Shown here: positions 6,435 through 15,326 of the stretch, one piece after another
How the letters are laid out: each line of letters starts with the position of its first letter
Position numbering within the stretch: position 1 is the first letter of the stretch
Source: RGIG6353 sp964650465
Lineage (GTDB): Bacteria; Bacillota; Clostridia; Oscillospirales; SIG627
Assembly: GCA_964650465.1 (NCBI GenBank)
Contig: CAZYTA010000009.1
Location: 10,101 to 74,100, forward strand
Direction of reading: 5' to 3'
Length of the DNA: 64,000 nt
Notes under the pieces: model-generated
What the model was told of the DNA's origin: nothing
The model's input: only the letters and a program-made list of their open reading frames with translations
The model's database searches: none
Position numbers and translations under genes: made by a program

Positions 6435-8471
6435 TTATTCGCTGACTTCTTCTGCAGCCTCGGTTGTTTCTTCAACAGCTTCCTCTGCATCGGGAAGAAG
6501 AGCTCTTATTGAAAGGCTAACCTTCTTTGCCTCGTCATCAATTTCGGTGATCTTAACATCAACCTCTTCGCCAACCTTAAGAACATCCTCAGGCTTAGAA
6601 ATCTTGGTGTTAGCAATCTGTGAAATATGGATAAGACCGTCAACACCGGGAACAATCTCTGCAAATGCGCCAAAGGGCATAAGATTTACGATTCTTACAT
6701 GAGCTGTATCGCCTGTCTTGTAGGTATCGTTGAATATTTTCCAAGGATTTGTTGCATCTGTCTTGTAGCCAAGAGAGATACGGTTATTTTCCTTATCAAA
6801 TTCCTTAACGAAAACTGTAAGCTCATCTCCGATGCTTACAACCTCGGAAGGATGCTTAAGACGAAGCCATGAAAGCTCGGTAATATGTACCATACCGTCT
6901 ACACCGCCAAGGTCAACAAAAGCACCAAAGCTTGTTATTGACTTAACCTTACCTGTATATACCTTACCCTCTTCTATTTCGGACCAGAACTTTTCAGCAA
7001 GAGCACGTCTCTCCTCACGTACAATAACTCGGATAGAACCTACTGCACGTCTCTTCTGCTGGTCTGCTTCGATAAGCTTGAACTTAACAGTTGTGCCGTT
7101 AAGCTGTGTAAGGTCACCGCCCATGGGAACATTGGTCTGAGAAGCGGGGATAAATACTCTAACACCGTTCCAGATAACTACAACGCCGCCGCGAACAACC
7201 TCGATAACCTTGCCCTCGAGAACTTCGTTAGCGTTGTAAACCTCTTCAACCTTAACCCACTTTGAGAAATAGTCAACCTTCTTCTTGGAGACCTGAACGG
7301 TTCCTTCGGGATCGTTGAACTTCATAAGAAGTACGGTAATCTCGTCGCCGACATGGAACTCTGACATAACATCCAAAGAAGGATCGTCGGTGATTTCGTC
7401 GAAAGCAAGAATACCGGTATGCTTAATTCCGAGATCAACATGAATCTCCGCAGGTGAAACCGATGTGATAACGCCTGTAACCTTTTCTCCTGTATTTAAA
7501 GTTTTGAATGACTTCTCAAGCATTTCAGCGAAGCTCATGCTGTCGCTAATTGCTGCATCCTTTGCCTCTACGGCTGTGTTTTCTGTGTTTGTGATTTCTG
7601 ACATTTTGTTTATAACCTCCTGTATAATTCTGTCGGGTGTCGATGCACCGGCAGTAATACCAATTTTATTTTTTCCGTCCATAAGCTCGGCTGTAATGCC
7701 GTCGGCATTCTGTATCCAGACGGAATCGCAAATCGCGGAAGAAATGTCAAACAGCTTTTTTGTATTAGAGCTGTTTTTTCCGCCAATTACAACCATCAGG
7801 TCTGATTGAGCTGCTATTTTCTTTGCATCTTCCTGACGATTTTGTGTAACACTGCATATTGTATCAAATAAAGTTAAATTTGTATATAGTTTTTCGAGAA
7901 ATTTAACACAAATTTTCCATTCGTTAATATTTTGGGTAGTTTGTGCAATAACCACCTTGCGTTTTTGTGTATCATTTGGAATCAGATTGACCTTTTCCTG
8001 CAATTCCTTCAAATCATTTACAACAATATACCTTTGAGAATCTTCGACTTCGCAAATGTAACTGCAAATACCTCTGATTTCGGGATGTTCCCTGTTTCCT
8101 ATTACAATAAAAAACGGTTTATCCTTGGCGTTTTCGGTTTCTACAATCTGCCATATTTTTTTTACAAAAGGACAAGTAGTGTCAACATAATCAACTCCAA
8201 GTGACTCAAGCTCTTTATAGGTTGACTTCAAAGCACCGTGAGCCCTTATGAACACTAATGCGTTTTCTTTGTCAATTGTTTTCAAATCTGTGTTTTCATC
8301 AAGTCTCTTTACCCCTTGTAATGCGAGATGCCTGATGTAATCTTCGTTGTGTATCAAATCTCCTAAGGTTGTAACAACCTTTGAGGTTGTACCCAAAGTA
8401 GATTCTATCAGCTCTGCGGCACGCTTGACACCAAAGCAGAAGCCTGCATATTTTGAAACGGTTATAATCAT
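6435..8471 (-). CDS. ispH-rpsA: Fusion: 4-hydroxy-3-methylbut-2-enyl diphosphate reductase + ribosomal protein S1-like domains
   Basis: Residues 1-289 are IspH/LytB, the last MEP-pathway enzyme, making IPP and DMAPP. Its three [4Fe-4S] cysteines lie in GFCFGVKRA, DTTCPFVKK and DTICSVTQNRQ. Residues 290-678 carry four S1 RNA-binding domains, at about 328-398, 415-480, 495-565 and 582-650, e.g. GKVKSITSFGAFVDLGGVDG, and an acidic tail. This fusion is known in Clostridia. Codons for QEV just before Met290 make the sequence AGGAGG (7616-7620 region), 11 nt ahead of that ATG (7604), so the S1 part could also be translated alone. The ATG overlaps the plsC stop by 4 nt. Confidence 0.95.
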   Translation of the reverse strand: MIITVSKYAGFCFGVKRAAELIESTLGTTSKVVTTLGDLIHNEDYIRHLALQGVKRLDENTDLKTIDKENALVFIRAHGALKSTYKELESLGVDYVDTTCPFVKKIWQIVETENAKDKPFFIVIGNREHPEIRGICSYICEVEDSQRYIVVNDLKELQEKVNLIPNDTQKRKVVIAQTTQNINEWKICVKFLEKLYTNLTLFDTICSVTQNRQEDAKKIAAQSDLMVVIGGKNSSNTKKLFDISSAICDSVWIQNADGITAELMDGKNKIGITAGASTPDRIIQEVINKMSEITNTENTAVEAKDAAISDSMSFAEMLEKSFKTLNTGEKVTGVITSVSPAEIHVDLGIKHTGILAFDEITDDPSLDVMSEFHVGDEITVLLMKFNDPEGTVQVSKKKVDYFSKWVKVEEVYNANEVLEGKVIEVVRGGVVVIWNGVRVFIPASQTNVPMGGDLTQLNGTTVKFKLIEADQQKRRAVGSIRVIVREERRALAEKFWSEIEEGKVYTGKVKSITSFGAFVDLGGVDGMVHITELSWLRLKHPSEVVSIGDELTVFVKEFDKENNRISLGYKTDATNPWKIFNDTYKTGDTAHVRIVNLMPFGAFAEIVPGVDGLIHISQIANTKISKPEDVLKVGEEVDVKITEIDDEAKKVSLSIRALLPDAEEAVEETTEAAEEVSE

Positions 8472-9073
8472 TTGTTATTCGGTTTTGCAAGCTCACAAAT
8501 CACTGCAAATATACTTTGTGAAGCCAACAAATAATCGTCTCCTTCCGGTCCGAAATCAATTTTTTCGTTGGGTATAACATCTCCGATTGTAACAATAACT
8601 TTTCTAAAAAGCTTTATCTTATAATCTTTTGTGTAGATTCCAACAGGAAGAACTCCTGCACCCGCCTTGGCGCATATAAAGCCTACTCCCTTTTTCGCCT
8701 GTTCCGGCTCCGGAGCTACATGCATTCTTTTTCCCTGAGGAAACAAAGAGAAGCATCCTCCGCTTTTTATAATGTCAATAGATTTTTTCACAGCTGCAGT
8801 ATCGTGTCCGCCTCTTGTAACGGGAAAGGCGCCGAAAAGCTTGATAATACTTTTAAGAACAGGCACCTTGAACAAGCTTTCCTTTGCCATGAAATTTATC
8901 GGCAATCCGGTTGTAATAACGGTAAGAATCGGGTCCCAGTTTGACAAATGATTTGCACAGATAACAGTCTTTTCGGGAACAGTTTTTTCCGCACGAAGGT
9001 CTACAACCTTAACGCGCAAAAAGAACTTTACCAACGGTGTCAAAACTTTAATAACAAATCTGTATAATTTCAT
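8468..9073 (-). CDS. plsC: 1-acyl-sn-glycerol-3-phosphate acyltransferase
   Basis: Converts lysophosphatidate to phosphatidate at the inner face of the membrane. The 201 residues contain the catalytic NHLSNWDPI (HX4D near residue 41) and the glycerol-phosphate motif FPQGKRM, a variant of FPEGTRS. A hydrophobic N-terminal stretch anchors the protein. It overlaps cmk upstream by 4 nt and ispH downstream by 4 nt, so the three are translationally coupled, the standard clostridial order cmk-plsC-ispH. Confidence 0.93.
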   Translation of the reverse strand: MKLYRFVIKVLTPLVKFFLRVKVVDLRAEKTVPEKTVICANHLSNWDPILTVITTGLPINFMAKESLFKVPVLKSIIKLFGAFPVTRGGHDTAAVKKSIDIIKSGGCFSLFPQGKRMHVAPEPEQAKKGVGFICAKAGAGVLPVGIYTKDYKIKLFRKVIVTIGDVIPNEKIDFGPEGDDYLLASQSIFAVICELAKPNNK

Positions 9074-9747
9074 TGGATTTCCGCCTTTTTCTTAATAATA
9101 TCAAGTGCCGCAGCAAGAGTTTCGTTCTCTGTATATACAGTGTTGTCAAGGAGTGTGGCGTCTTTTGCCTTAACAGCAGGCGCAACAGTTCTTGTGGAAT
9201 CATTCTTGTCGCGTAAAACCATATCGTTATATACTTGTTCATAGGTTATTTTTTCATCTTTTAATTTTAATTCCTCAAAGCGCCTTTCAGCTCTTTTTTC
9301 GGGAGATGCGGTAAGATATATCTTTACATCGGCATCGGGAAGTACCACGGTTGCAATGTCTCTGCCGTCCATAACAACAGAATGCTCCTTTGCTATATTT
9401 TGCTGTGTACCAAGCAAAAAGGCTCTTACTTCGGGAACCGCAGACACTGCGGAAGCGTACATTGAAATTTCGGGAGTTCTGATATACATAGAAACATCCT
9501 CGCCGTTGAGAATAACCTTTTGTACGCCGTTTTCATAACAAAGATCAATTGATATACTGCCCAGGCAGTCAACAATTGCTCCGATATTATCCAGTGTAAT
9601 GTTATTGTTCTTTGCAAAAAAACCTATTGCCCTGTAAAGAGCTCCTGTATCAACATATATTATACCCAGCTCCTTAGCTATTCTTTTTGCAAGTGAGCTT
9701 TTTCCTGCACCTGAGGGACCGTCTATAGCTATATTTACTTTTTTCAT
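9070..9747 (-). CDS. cmk: Cytidylate kinase
   Basis: Phosphorylates CMP and dCMP with ATP. The 225-residue protein has the P-loop GPSGAGKSSLAKRIA, then YVDTGALYRAIG, the mid-domain VVMDGRDIATVVLPDA, and the LID segment RRFEEL. These are the family blocks in normal order. AAAGGAAAGAGGAG precedes the ATG. The gene lies 24 nt downstream of the flavoprotein gene and overlaps plsC by 4 nt. Confidence 0.96.
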   Translation of the reverse strand: MKKVNIAIDGPSGAGKSSLAKRIAKELGIIYVDTGALYRAIGFFAKNNNITLDNIGAIVDCLGSISIDLCYENGVQKVILNGEDVSMYIRTPEISMYASAVSAVPEVRAFLLGTQQNIAKEHSVVMDGRDIATVVLPDADVKIYLTASPEKRAERRFEELKLKDEKITYEQVYNDMVLRDKNDSTRTVAPAVKAKDATLLDNTVYTENETLAAALDIIKKKAEIQ

Positions 9748-9771
9748 AGTACTCCTCTTTCCTTTTATAAG

Positions 9772-11013
9772 TCATATTTGCGCAGCATTGATTGCCGCTC
9801 TTGCAGTTGAAAATGCTATTTGTAAATTAAAACCGCCCGTATATGCATCCACATCTATAACCTCTCCTGCAAAATACAGTCCTTGCACCAGCTTGGATTC
9901 CATGGTTTTAGGGTTGATTTCAGATGTTGAAACACCACCGGATGTAATAATTGCCTCGCTTATCGGTCTTGCAGAATGTACGGTAAGAGTAAATTTTTTA
10001 AGCAATTCAACCAACCGTGTTCTCTCCTCTTTGGTTATCTCGTTTACTTTTTTTCGTCCGTCAATTCCGCTAAGCCGTACTACCACAGGTATGAGCTTTG
10101 ACGGTAACAGCTCACCAAGAGAATTTAAAAAATCTTTGTTTTTATTTTTTTCAAAGTCGGACAAGATCCTTTTATTCAATTTTTCGATATCCAAAGCAGG
10201 CTTTAAATCTATATGCACAAGATAAACGTCCTGTGCCTCGGAAATATCCCGTAAATGGGATGATGCGCTAAGCACCATCGGGCCGCTTATTCCGTAGTGA
10301 GTAAACAGCATTTCGCCAAAATCCTGATAAACAATTTTTTTGGTTCTTGTATCCGTTATCTTCAAGGCGGCATTTTTTAAGCTCAAGCCCATGAGCTCGG
10401 AGCACCATTTTTCTTTACACACCAACGGCACAAGCGATGGCTTTGGCGAAATAACCGTATGAGAAAACTTATTTGCAAACTTGTAGCCGTCTCCTGTTGA
10501 ACCGGTTAAAGGATAAGAAATTCCGCCTGTGGCAACAATCACCTTATCAAACGTATAAATTCCCTTTTCGGAAGAAACCGAAAATATGTCATCGGACTTG
10601 GATATGTTCAAAACATTTTCGTGTATAATTCCTATACCAAGCGTTTTAACTCTGTCAAGGAGTGCATTTCTTATATCCACTGCCTTGTCTGATTGAGGAA
10701 AGACCCTCCCCCCTCTTTCGTTTTTCAAAGGGACTCCCAGCGACTCGAAAAAGTCTACGGTATCGTTGTTGTCAAAAGCATTAAACGCAGAGTAAAGGAA
10801 TCGCGGATTTACGGGAATATTTTTAAAAAACTCATCAGAATTACAGGAATTGGTAACATTGCATCTGCCTTTACCTGTAATAAGCAATTTCTTGCCGGTA
10901 AAGGCATTTTTTTCAAACAAAGTAATTTCGTTGTTTTCTGTATCTGTAACCGATGCAGCTGCAAACAATCCTGCTGCACCTGCTCCTATAATTGCAATCC
11001 TGTTTTTTGTCAT
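9772..11013 (-). CDS. HI0933-family NAD(P)/FAD-dependent oxidoreductase
   Basis: A 413-residue Rossmann flavoprotein (YhiN/BaiN-like). The FAD site is RIAIIGAGAAGLFAAAS at the N-terminus. GKGRCNVTNSC (near residue 48) and the C-terminal GEVIDVDAYTGGFNLQIAFSTARAA are signatures of the HI0933 family. The physiological substrate is not established; BaiN homologues act on bile-acid intermediates, but most family members are uncharacterised. It is the first gene of the run leading into cmk, an arrangement repeatedly seen in Clostridia. A promoter lies at 11055-11083. Confidence 0.9.
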   Translation of the reverse strand: MTKNRIAIIGAGAAGLFAAASVTDTENNEITLFEKNAFTGKKLLITGKGRCNVTNSCNSDEFFKNIPVNPRFLYSAFNAFDNNDTVDFFESLGVPLKNERGGRVFPQSDKAVDIRNALLDRVKTLGIGIIHENVLNISKSDDIFSVSSEKGIYTFDKVIVATGGISYPLTGSTGDGYKFANKFSHTVISPKPSLVPLVCKEKWCSELMGLSLKNAALKITDTRTKKIVYQDFGEMLFTHYGISGPMVLSASSHLRDISEAQDVYLVHIDLKPALDIEKLNKRILSDFEKNKNKDFLNSLGELLPSKLIPVVVRLSGIDGRKKVNEITKEERTRLVELLKKFTLTVHSARPISEAIITSGGVSTSEINPKTMESKLVQGLYFAGEVIDVDAYTGGFNLQIAFSTARAAINAAQI

Positions 11014-11054
11014 ATTTTACCCCAACCTGATCTAAACTGAAAACGTTCCTGTAT

Positions 11055-11083
11055 ATGATACTATTTTTTTTTGAAAAAATCAA
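11055..11083 (-). promoter_or_regulatory. Sigma-A promoter for HI0933-cmk-plsC-ispH operon
   Basis: Minus strand: TTGATT (11078-11083), 17-nt spacer, TATCAT (11055-11060). It lies 42 nt before the first start codon. Confidence 0.65.
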
Positions 11084-11111
11084 TAAAAATCTCAAACTTT
11101 CGCTTTAATTA

Positions 11112-11140
11112 TTGAAAAGTTTTTAAAAACATGATATACT
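11112..11140 (+). promoter_or_regulatory. Sigma-A promoter for VanY-like gene
   Basis: TTGAAA (11112-11117), 17-nt spacer, TATACT (11135-11140). It is back to back with the preceding promoter. Confidence 0.7.
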
Positions 11141-11182
11141 GTCCACAAGAGTAATAAAAACAGGAGGATAAAAAATCAAGAA

Positions 11183-12442
11183 ATGACTGACAATGAACTC
11201 AAAGAAAAACAACGGCAGCAAAAAATAAGGGCAAAAAACAAAAGGAGAAAAGAACGCAGAAGAAGAAGCAGATTAGCGGGAAGATTCTTGATTCTTACCA
11301 TAATTCTTTACGTTTTTCTTTTGTTGGCATTTTTGTTTGTCTTTTCAATTTCTCTGAAATCCTGTGAAAAAGATGAGCCCAAGCACGATGTTGTCATTGA
11401 CAAAGGCGAAGATCAAACAGAAACCTTAAAAAACAATGAGCTTTATGTAGGAGAAGACTTTTATCTTCCCATTTCAGCCATAAGCAAATTGACCGAAATT
11501 AAAGTAACAGGTGATAAAGAAAACCTGTCGTTCATCCTTGAATGTAACGGAGAATATGCAAAATTCCGCATCAATACACTTGAAGCCGACATAAACTCAA
11601 ATCCGGTTGAGCTCTCAAATGTATCACTTATGCGTGACGGAGAATTGTACTTACCTTTTGAATTTTTCAAAAGCCATATGCTTGGTTTTACTATAAGCAT
11701 TGACGAAGAGAGCAATACGTACAATGTGTCATTAGACCCCGACACTCAGCCGCAATTTATTCTAAAAGCGCCTGCAGAGACACCGCCTCTTCAGGAATCC
11801 CAGGCTTCCGAAGTTACCGAGTCGCCAATCGACTTTGTTTTGGATCTCTCGTCATACGAGGAATATATGAATCCTTCTGACAGAGATGCTTATCTCTTCA
11901 TAGTAAGTAAGGATAAACCGCTTACCAAGGATTACGTACCTGCAGATCTTACGGGCAGTATTTTTACAAGAAGTGACAGAGACACGAGAATGCTTGCAAA
12001 ATATGCCTGCCTTGCACTTGAGGCGTTTCTGAAAGAAGGCGAAGCCAACGGCATACGCGGGGTAACCGTTACAAGCGCTTACAGATCCTATGAATATCAG
12101 GACCAGCTTTTCCAGCAGGAAATACTTATCGAAGGAAGCTATGAAGAAGCTGCAAAGGACGTTAACCCTCCCGGAATCAGCGAGCACCAGACCGGACTTG
12201 CTGTAGATATGCACAACATGTCATCGGCTTCCACTGCATTCGGAAGCACAAAGGAAGCAAAATGGCTTGCCGAAAACGCACACAAGTTCGGCTACATTCT
12301 CCGCTACCCTGCCGACAAAACGGATATCACCGGAATAAGCTACGAGCCGTGGCATTTCAGATATGTCGGAAGATATCATGCCACAAAAATGTATGAGCTC
12401 GGCATGTGCCTTGAAGAATACATAGAGTATATAAACAATTAG
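11183..12442 (+). CDS. Membrane-anchored D-alanyl-D-alanine carboxypeptidase (VanY/M15B)
   Basis: Trims the terminal D-Ala of peptidoglycan stem peptides outside the membrane. A very basic N-terminus (residues 1-32) is followed by a transmembrane helix at about 33-57. A domain resembling the copper amine oxidase N-terminal fold spans roughly 75-185. The M15B peptidase fills 220-419. The zinc ligands are visible as HQTGLAVDM (His, Asp) and EPWHFRYVG (Glu base, His), with SAYRSYEYQ upstream. GGAGG lies 15 nt before the ATG, an unusually long spacing, and no closer in-frame ATG, GTG or TTG exists. It is transcribed alone, with its own terminator. Confidence 0.9.
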   Translation: MTDNELKEKQRQQKIRAKNKRRKERRRRSRLAGRFLILTIILYVFLLLAFLFVFSISLKSCEKDEPKHDVVIDKGEDQTETLKNNELYVGEDFYLPISAISKLTEIKVTGDKENLSFILECNGEYAKFRINTLEADINSNPVELSNVSLMRDGELYLPFEFFKSHMLGFTISIDEESNTYNVSLDPDTQPQFILKAPAETPPLQESQASEVTESPIDFVLDLSSYEEYMNPSDRDAYLFIVSKDKPLTKDYVPADLTGSIFTRSDRDTRMLAKYACLALEAFLKEGEANGIRGVTVTSAYRSYEYQDQLFQQEILIEGSYEEAAKDVNPPGISEHQTGLAVDMHNMSSASTAFGSTKEAKWLAENAHKFGYILRYPADKTDITGISYEPWHFRYVGRYHATKMYELGMCLEEYIEYINN

Positions 12443-12455
12443 CCCTGTATGAAAT

Positions 12456-12487
12456 AACACTCACTGTAAATTATTACGGTGAGTGTT
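12456..12487 (+). terminator. Terminator of VanY-like gene, overlapping radC 3' end
   Basis: A 9-bp stem AACACTCAC/GTGAGTGTT, extended by TGTA/TACG, then a T-rich tract. The stem includes the final codons of the convergent radC gene. Confidence 0.75.
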
Positions 12488-13247
12488 TGCTTTTTTCTGT
12501 ATTTTCTTCGTGATTTTCTTGATTCTCTTTGCGTTTAATTGATTCCTCATAAAACTTTAAAACGCCCTGATAACTGCTTCCCGAAACCACAAAATGCTCA
12601 ACAAGATTGATGTCAAACTGAAGTAAAAGTCTCTGCAGTCTCAAGGTGGAATCCAAGTCATCCAAAGAAGGAATAATTTTAGCTGTCGGATGATTATGAG
12701 CAAGAACAAATGCCGAGGCACCCGTATGCAGTACATCATTGGCTATTTGTCTTATGTTAACATTAACAGACGAGTAATTTCCTTCGCTGATTACATTTCT
12801 TCTGATGAGATGCATTTTGGAATCGAAATAATAACCGATAACAGTTTCGGTTTTTATGCCTATATAAGATTTTACACAAAGATTTGCAATCTCTTCATAT
12901 GACATGCCTTCGGATGCGGCAAGCTTAGCCTCCTGCTCGCTGTAATAGCGTGCAAGAGCCGGTATAAGCTTCAAAAAGGTTGCCGCCTGATCCTTTATTC
13001 CCGATATGCTTTTCATTTCCTCATATGACAAATTGAAGGCGCCCACAAAGCTGCCGCCTTTGTTAATAAGCTCATGAGCAATTTCGTTTGTATCCACCTG
13101 AGGTAAAGCGTAGTAAAGAAGAATCTCCATTATTTCATGCTCTGAAAAAGGCTCAAGTCCGTATTTTAAAAACTTTTCTTTCATCCTTTTTCTGTGGTTT
13201 GCATGAAGTGCTGAATTTCTCGGTCTTTTAGGAGAATTTACGTTCAT
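12474..13247 (-). CDS. radC: RadC family JAB-domain protein
   Basis: Begins at the ATG at 13247 (AAGG 8 nt upstream), giving 257 residues. A TTG at 13304 would add 19 basic residues but has no ribosome site. The N-terminal half has two helix-hairpin-helix-like segments (FSEHEIMEILLYYAL; MKSISGI). The C-terminal JAB/MPN metallo-domain has VISEGNYSSVNV and the metal-binding AHNHPTAKIIPSLDD with two His and a downstream Asp. The family was named for a repair phenotype that is no longer accepted; the real role is unknown. The C-terminal tail is Lys/Glu-rich. Confidence 0.9.
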   Translation of the reverse strand: MNVNSPKRPRNSALHANHRKRMKEKFLKYGLEPFSEHEIMEILLYYALPQVDTNEIAHELINKGGSFVGAFNLSYEEMKSISGIKDQAATFLKLIPALARYYSEQEAKLAASEGMSYEEIANLCVKSYIGIKTETVIGYYFDSKMHLIRRNVISEGNYSSVNVNIRQIANDVLHTGASAFVLAHNHPTAKIIPSLDDLDSTLRLQRLLLQFDINLVEHFVVSGSSYQGVLKFYEESIKRKENQENHEENTEKSKHSP

Positions 13248-13282
13248 AATAACAACCTTATTTTTAAAAATATATTTTCCTC

Positions 13283-13311
13283 TTGACTTTATCCTCCTTT
13301 TCAATTAAAAT
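13283..13311 (+). promoter_or_regulatory. Sigma-A promoter for small HTH gene
   Basis: TTGACT (13283-13288), 17-nt spacer, TAAAAT (13306-13311), 28 nt before the start codon. Confidence 0.7.
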
Positions 13312-13338
13312 AACTACAAAGAAACGGAAGGTAGAATC

Positions 13339-13716
13339 ATGTCAAAAGAGTTTAACAAAAAAATTTTTTCAATACTTCTTGATATATCAAGAGGTGACAG
13401 AAGCTGGCGGCAGTTTGCTTCAGACTGTGAAATCAGCTATGTACAAATGAGAAAGCTTGCCACATGCAAGCAAGAAAATCCTCCAAGAATCAAACTGCTT
13501 AAAAAAATCGTTGAAAACGGTGCAGGAGACCTGAGCATGGAGGATTACCTGTTTTCAATCGGTGCGGGAAACGACGATGAAGGAAAACACAGTTTGCCTG
13601 TAAGTACAAACCTGATAAAGCAAGGAGATGCTTTCTTTGAAAAATACCTTTCTCTGTCAATGGGGCAAAGAAAGATGATAAATGACTTTATCGATTTTTT
13701 ATCAGGCAGAGAATAG
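13339..13716 (+). CDS. Small helix-turn-helix protein
   Basis: 125 residues, soluble. Residues 20-60 (SWRQFASDCEISYVQMRKLA, then PRIKLLKKIVE) read as an XRE-like helix-turn-helix with the recognition helix around VQMRKLA. The rest is an acidic linker followed by a helical segment (LSLSMGQRKMINDFIDFLSG). No ligand-binding domain is present. GGAAGG precedes the ATG. The last 29 nt overlap the end of the convergent membrane-protein gene. Target unknown; it may regulate itself or its neighbours. Confidence 0.65.
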   Translation: MSKEFNKKIFSILLDISRGDRSWRQFASDCEISYVQMRKLATCKQENPPRIKLLKKIVENGAGDLSMEDYLFSIGAGNDDEGKHSLPVSTNLIKQGDAFFEKYLSLSMGQRKMINDFIDFLSGRE

Positions 13717-14164
13717 TCTCAACCATCTCTGCATTGGGTTCAAAGCATACCGCCTCTGTGCAGTCGCTATACTCAAATATCAGAACATAGCAAGAGTCCG
13801 TCACTATATTCCCGTTGTAGCTGTATATGCTGCGGGGATTGTGGGTCTCTTGCTTTTTGTACTCTTTGTTTGAATACAAAGCAACTATCCGAGGTACATC
13901 TATATTACAAACGATCTTTGAGGTTTTACCCATTGTTTTGTTGATAACAAAGCTTTCGTTATCAATCGAATATATATAGACAGGCAAAAAATATTTTGTC
14001 ATCAATTCGCATACAAGAATTGCCAAAGCGAAAAATGTCCCCTGCCAGATAACGTTCGGTAAATCAAAATACGCAGTTACAAAAACAGAAACAAGAAACA
14101 GAGCAACTGCACAAAGCGATATCAATATATTTGCTTTTATATTCTTTTTAGGCGTGTATATCAT
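13688..14164 (-). CDS. Uncharacterised two-helix membrane protein
   Basis: 158 residues from the ATG at 14164, whose A is shared with the TGA of the upstream phosphodiesterase gene (a TTG one codon earlier is less likely). Two hydrophobic helices at about residues 13-32 and 37-58 form a hairpin. A cytoplasmic-looking C-terminal domain follows with beta-rich segments (YIYSIDNESFVINKT) and CYVLIFEYSD. It resembles bacterial PH-like membrane proteins in layout, but I do not recognise a family. The 1-nt overlap implies coupling to the phosphodiesterase. Confidence 0.7.
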   Translation of the reverse strand: MIYTPKKNIKANILISLCAVALFLVSVFVTAYFDLPNVIWQGTFFALAILVCELMTKYFLPVYIYSIDNESFVINKTMGKTSKIVCNIDVPRIVALYSNKEYKKQETHNPRSIYSYNGNIVTDSCYVLIFEYSDCTEAVCFEPNAEMVETILCLIKNR

Positions 14165-14679
14165 CAATAATTCCTCAGAAAATCTATTTCTTTAGTAAAT
14201 GGGTCATATCGCAAAACTTCACAAGAAACAACGCTGAAATTTTCAATATGTATAATTCCGAATGTAATCAATCCTCCGTGACCTATGGTTCCCGGATTAA
14301 AAAACATTGTCTGACCGCGTTTTTCTTTAAACGGTCTGTGTGTATGTCCAAAAACAACCAAATCTGCCTTCAGCGCCCTTGCACGCACAGATATCCCTGT
14401 AATCCCACTCTTTACCGCATATTGATGCCCGTGAGTAAACAGGCATTTGACCCCCTCAAAAGAGCATATGTACTCAGAGTCAGTATCCACCTCAAAGAAG
14501 TCATTATTTCCTTTTACACCTACACTTGGTATATCGGGGAAAAGTGACTTTATTTTTTTATAATCGGAGCACATATCCCCAAGATGAACAATAAGCGAGG
14601 TGTCAGCTTTACAAGCCGTTATAATATCTTGCATATACGAAATATTTGTATGACTGTCCGAAAACACAAGTATTTTCAT
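14164..14679 (-). CDS. YfcE/MJ0936-family metallophosphodiesterase
   Basis: 171 residues with the complete calcineurin-like set: DSHTN near residue 8, HLGDMCSD (metal bridge) near 32, KGNNDFFE (GNxD) near 56, FTHGHQY near 82, FGHTHRP near 110. This is a short single-domain two-metal phosphodiesterase; E. coli YfcE cleaves artificial phosphodiesters and its cellular substrate is unknown. AAGGAG precedes the ATG. It forms a pair with the membrane protein downstream. A second, separate YfcE-like gene occurs at 50.8 kb. Confidence 0.9.
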   Translation of the reverse strand: MKILVFSDSHTNISYMQDIITACKADTSLIVHLGDMCSDYKKIKSLFPDIPSVGVKGNNDFFEVDTDSEYICSFEGVKCLFTHGHQYAVKSGITGISVRARALKADLVVFGHTHRPFKEKRGQTMFFNPGTIGHGGLITFGIIHIENFSVVSCEVLRYDPFTKEIDFLRNY

Positions 14680-14750
14680 TTTTTATATCTCCTTGTTTTG
14701 TGACAAAGTGCAAGTCATGGCATAAAATGTAACAGCAGGAGGTAACTGAC

Positions 14751-14960
14751 ATGATAAACAATCAAAAAAATTCTAACCCTGAACTTCAGAATACGCTGAA
14801 CAGCCTTTTAGGTCAAAAAAGTGAAATTGGTGATAACCTTAAAAACCTTATCAACTCACTGAGCGAGGATGACATAAAGAAAATATCAGGACTCATAAAA
14901 AATCAGGATTTACAGAGCATTGCAAGCTCAATCATAGAATCGAAAAAGAAAAAGGAGTAG
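14751..14960 (+). CDS. Small helical protein, first gene of an unrecognised three-gene operon
   Basis: 69 residues, hydrophilic, predicted all-helical with two similar segments (LNSLLGQKSEIGDNLKNLIN; LSEDDIKKISGLIKN) and a KKKKE tail. No cysteine or membrane segment. AGGAGG with 8-nt spacing before the ATG is strong support that it is real. It lies 4 nt ahead of the next gene, so coupling is likely. Upstream, GTGACA-N17-TAAAAT is a possible promoter. No function is assignable. Confidence 0.7.
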   Translation: MINNQKNSNPELQNTLNSLLGQKSEIGDNLKNLINSLSEDDIKKISGLIKNQDLQSIASSIIESKKKKE

Positions 14961-14964
14961 TCTG

Positions 14965-15315
14965 ATGGATGAAAATGTAATGGAGAAAGTCACCGAGCTG
15001 CTTAATTCCCCCGACCTATTGAAAAACGTGCAAGCTGTATTAGGTCAATTGGGCGGACAAGAAGCTCAAAAGCCTGACATTGTCGTAGAAGGCAAAGAGT
15101 CCTTCGGTGATATTTCGGATGCGGTCCAGGCGCTGAGTTCAAGCGGTCTGCTTTCATCTCTCACCTCATTTTTGTCACAAAACAGAACCGAAAGATTAGC
15201 TTTGCTGTCGGCATTACGACCTTTTTTAAGTGCGGAAAAGCAATCTCTTCTTGATTCAATACTCCAACTTCTTAAAATCGCCAACATATTACTGGCGGCA
15301 AACATAATCAAATAA
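14965..15315 (+). CDS. Small helical protein, second gene of the operon
   Basis: 116 residues. The N-terminus (VTELLNSPDLLKNVQAVLGQ) resembles the first protein's repeated helices. The middle is Gly/Ser-rich (SSSGLLSSLTSFL). The C-terminal part, ALRPFLSAEKQSLLDSILQL then KIANILLAAN, is amphipathic to hydrophobic and could lie on a membrane or on the partner's helices. An AAGGAG site overlaps the preceding gene's last codons. Unrecognised. Confidence 0.7.
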   Translation: MDENVMEKVTELLNSPDLLKNVQAVLGQLGGQEAQKPDIVVEGKESFGDISDAVQALSSSGLLSSLTSFLSQNRTERLALLSALRPFLSAEKQSLLDSILQLLKIANILLAANIIK

Positions 15316-15326
15316 GAGGTGATACT

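Noticed and set aside
14700..14750. Sporulation sigma-E/G promoter before the small-protein operon
   Set aside because: CATAAAAT resembles a sigma-E -10, but no -35 of that class is at the right distance. GTGACA-N17-TAAAAT explains the region equally well.
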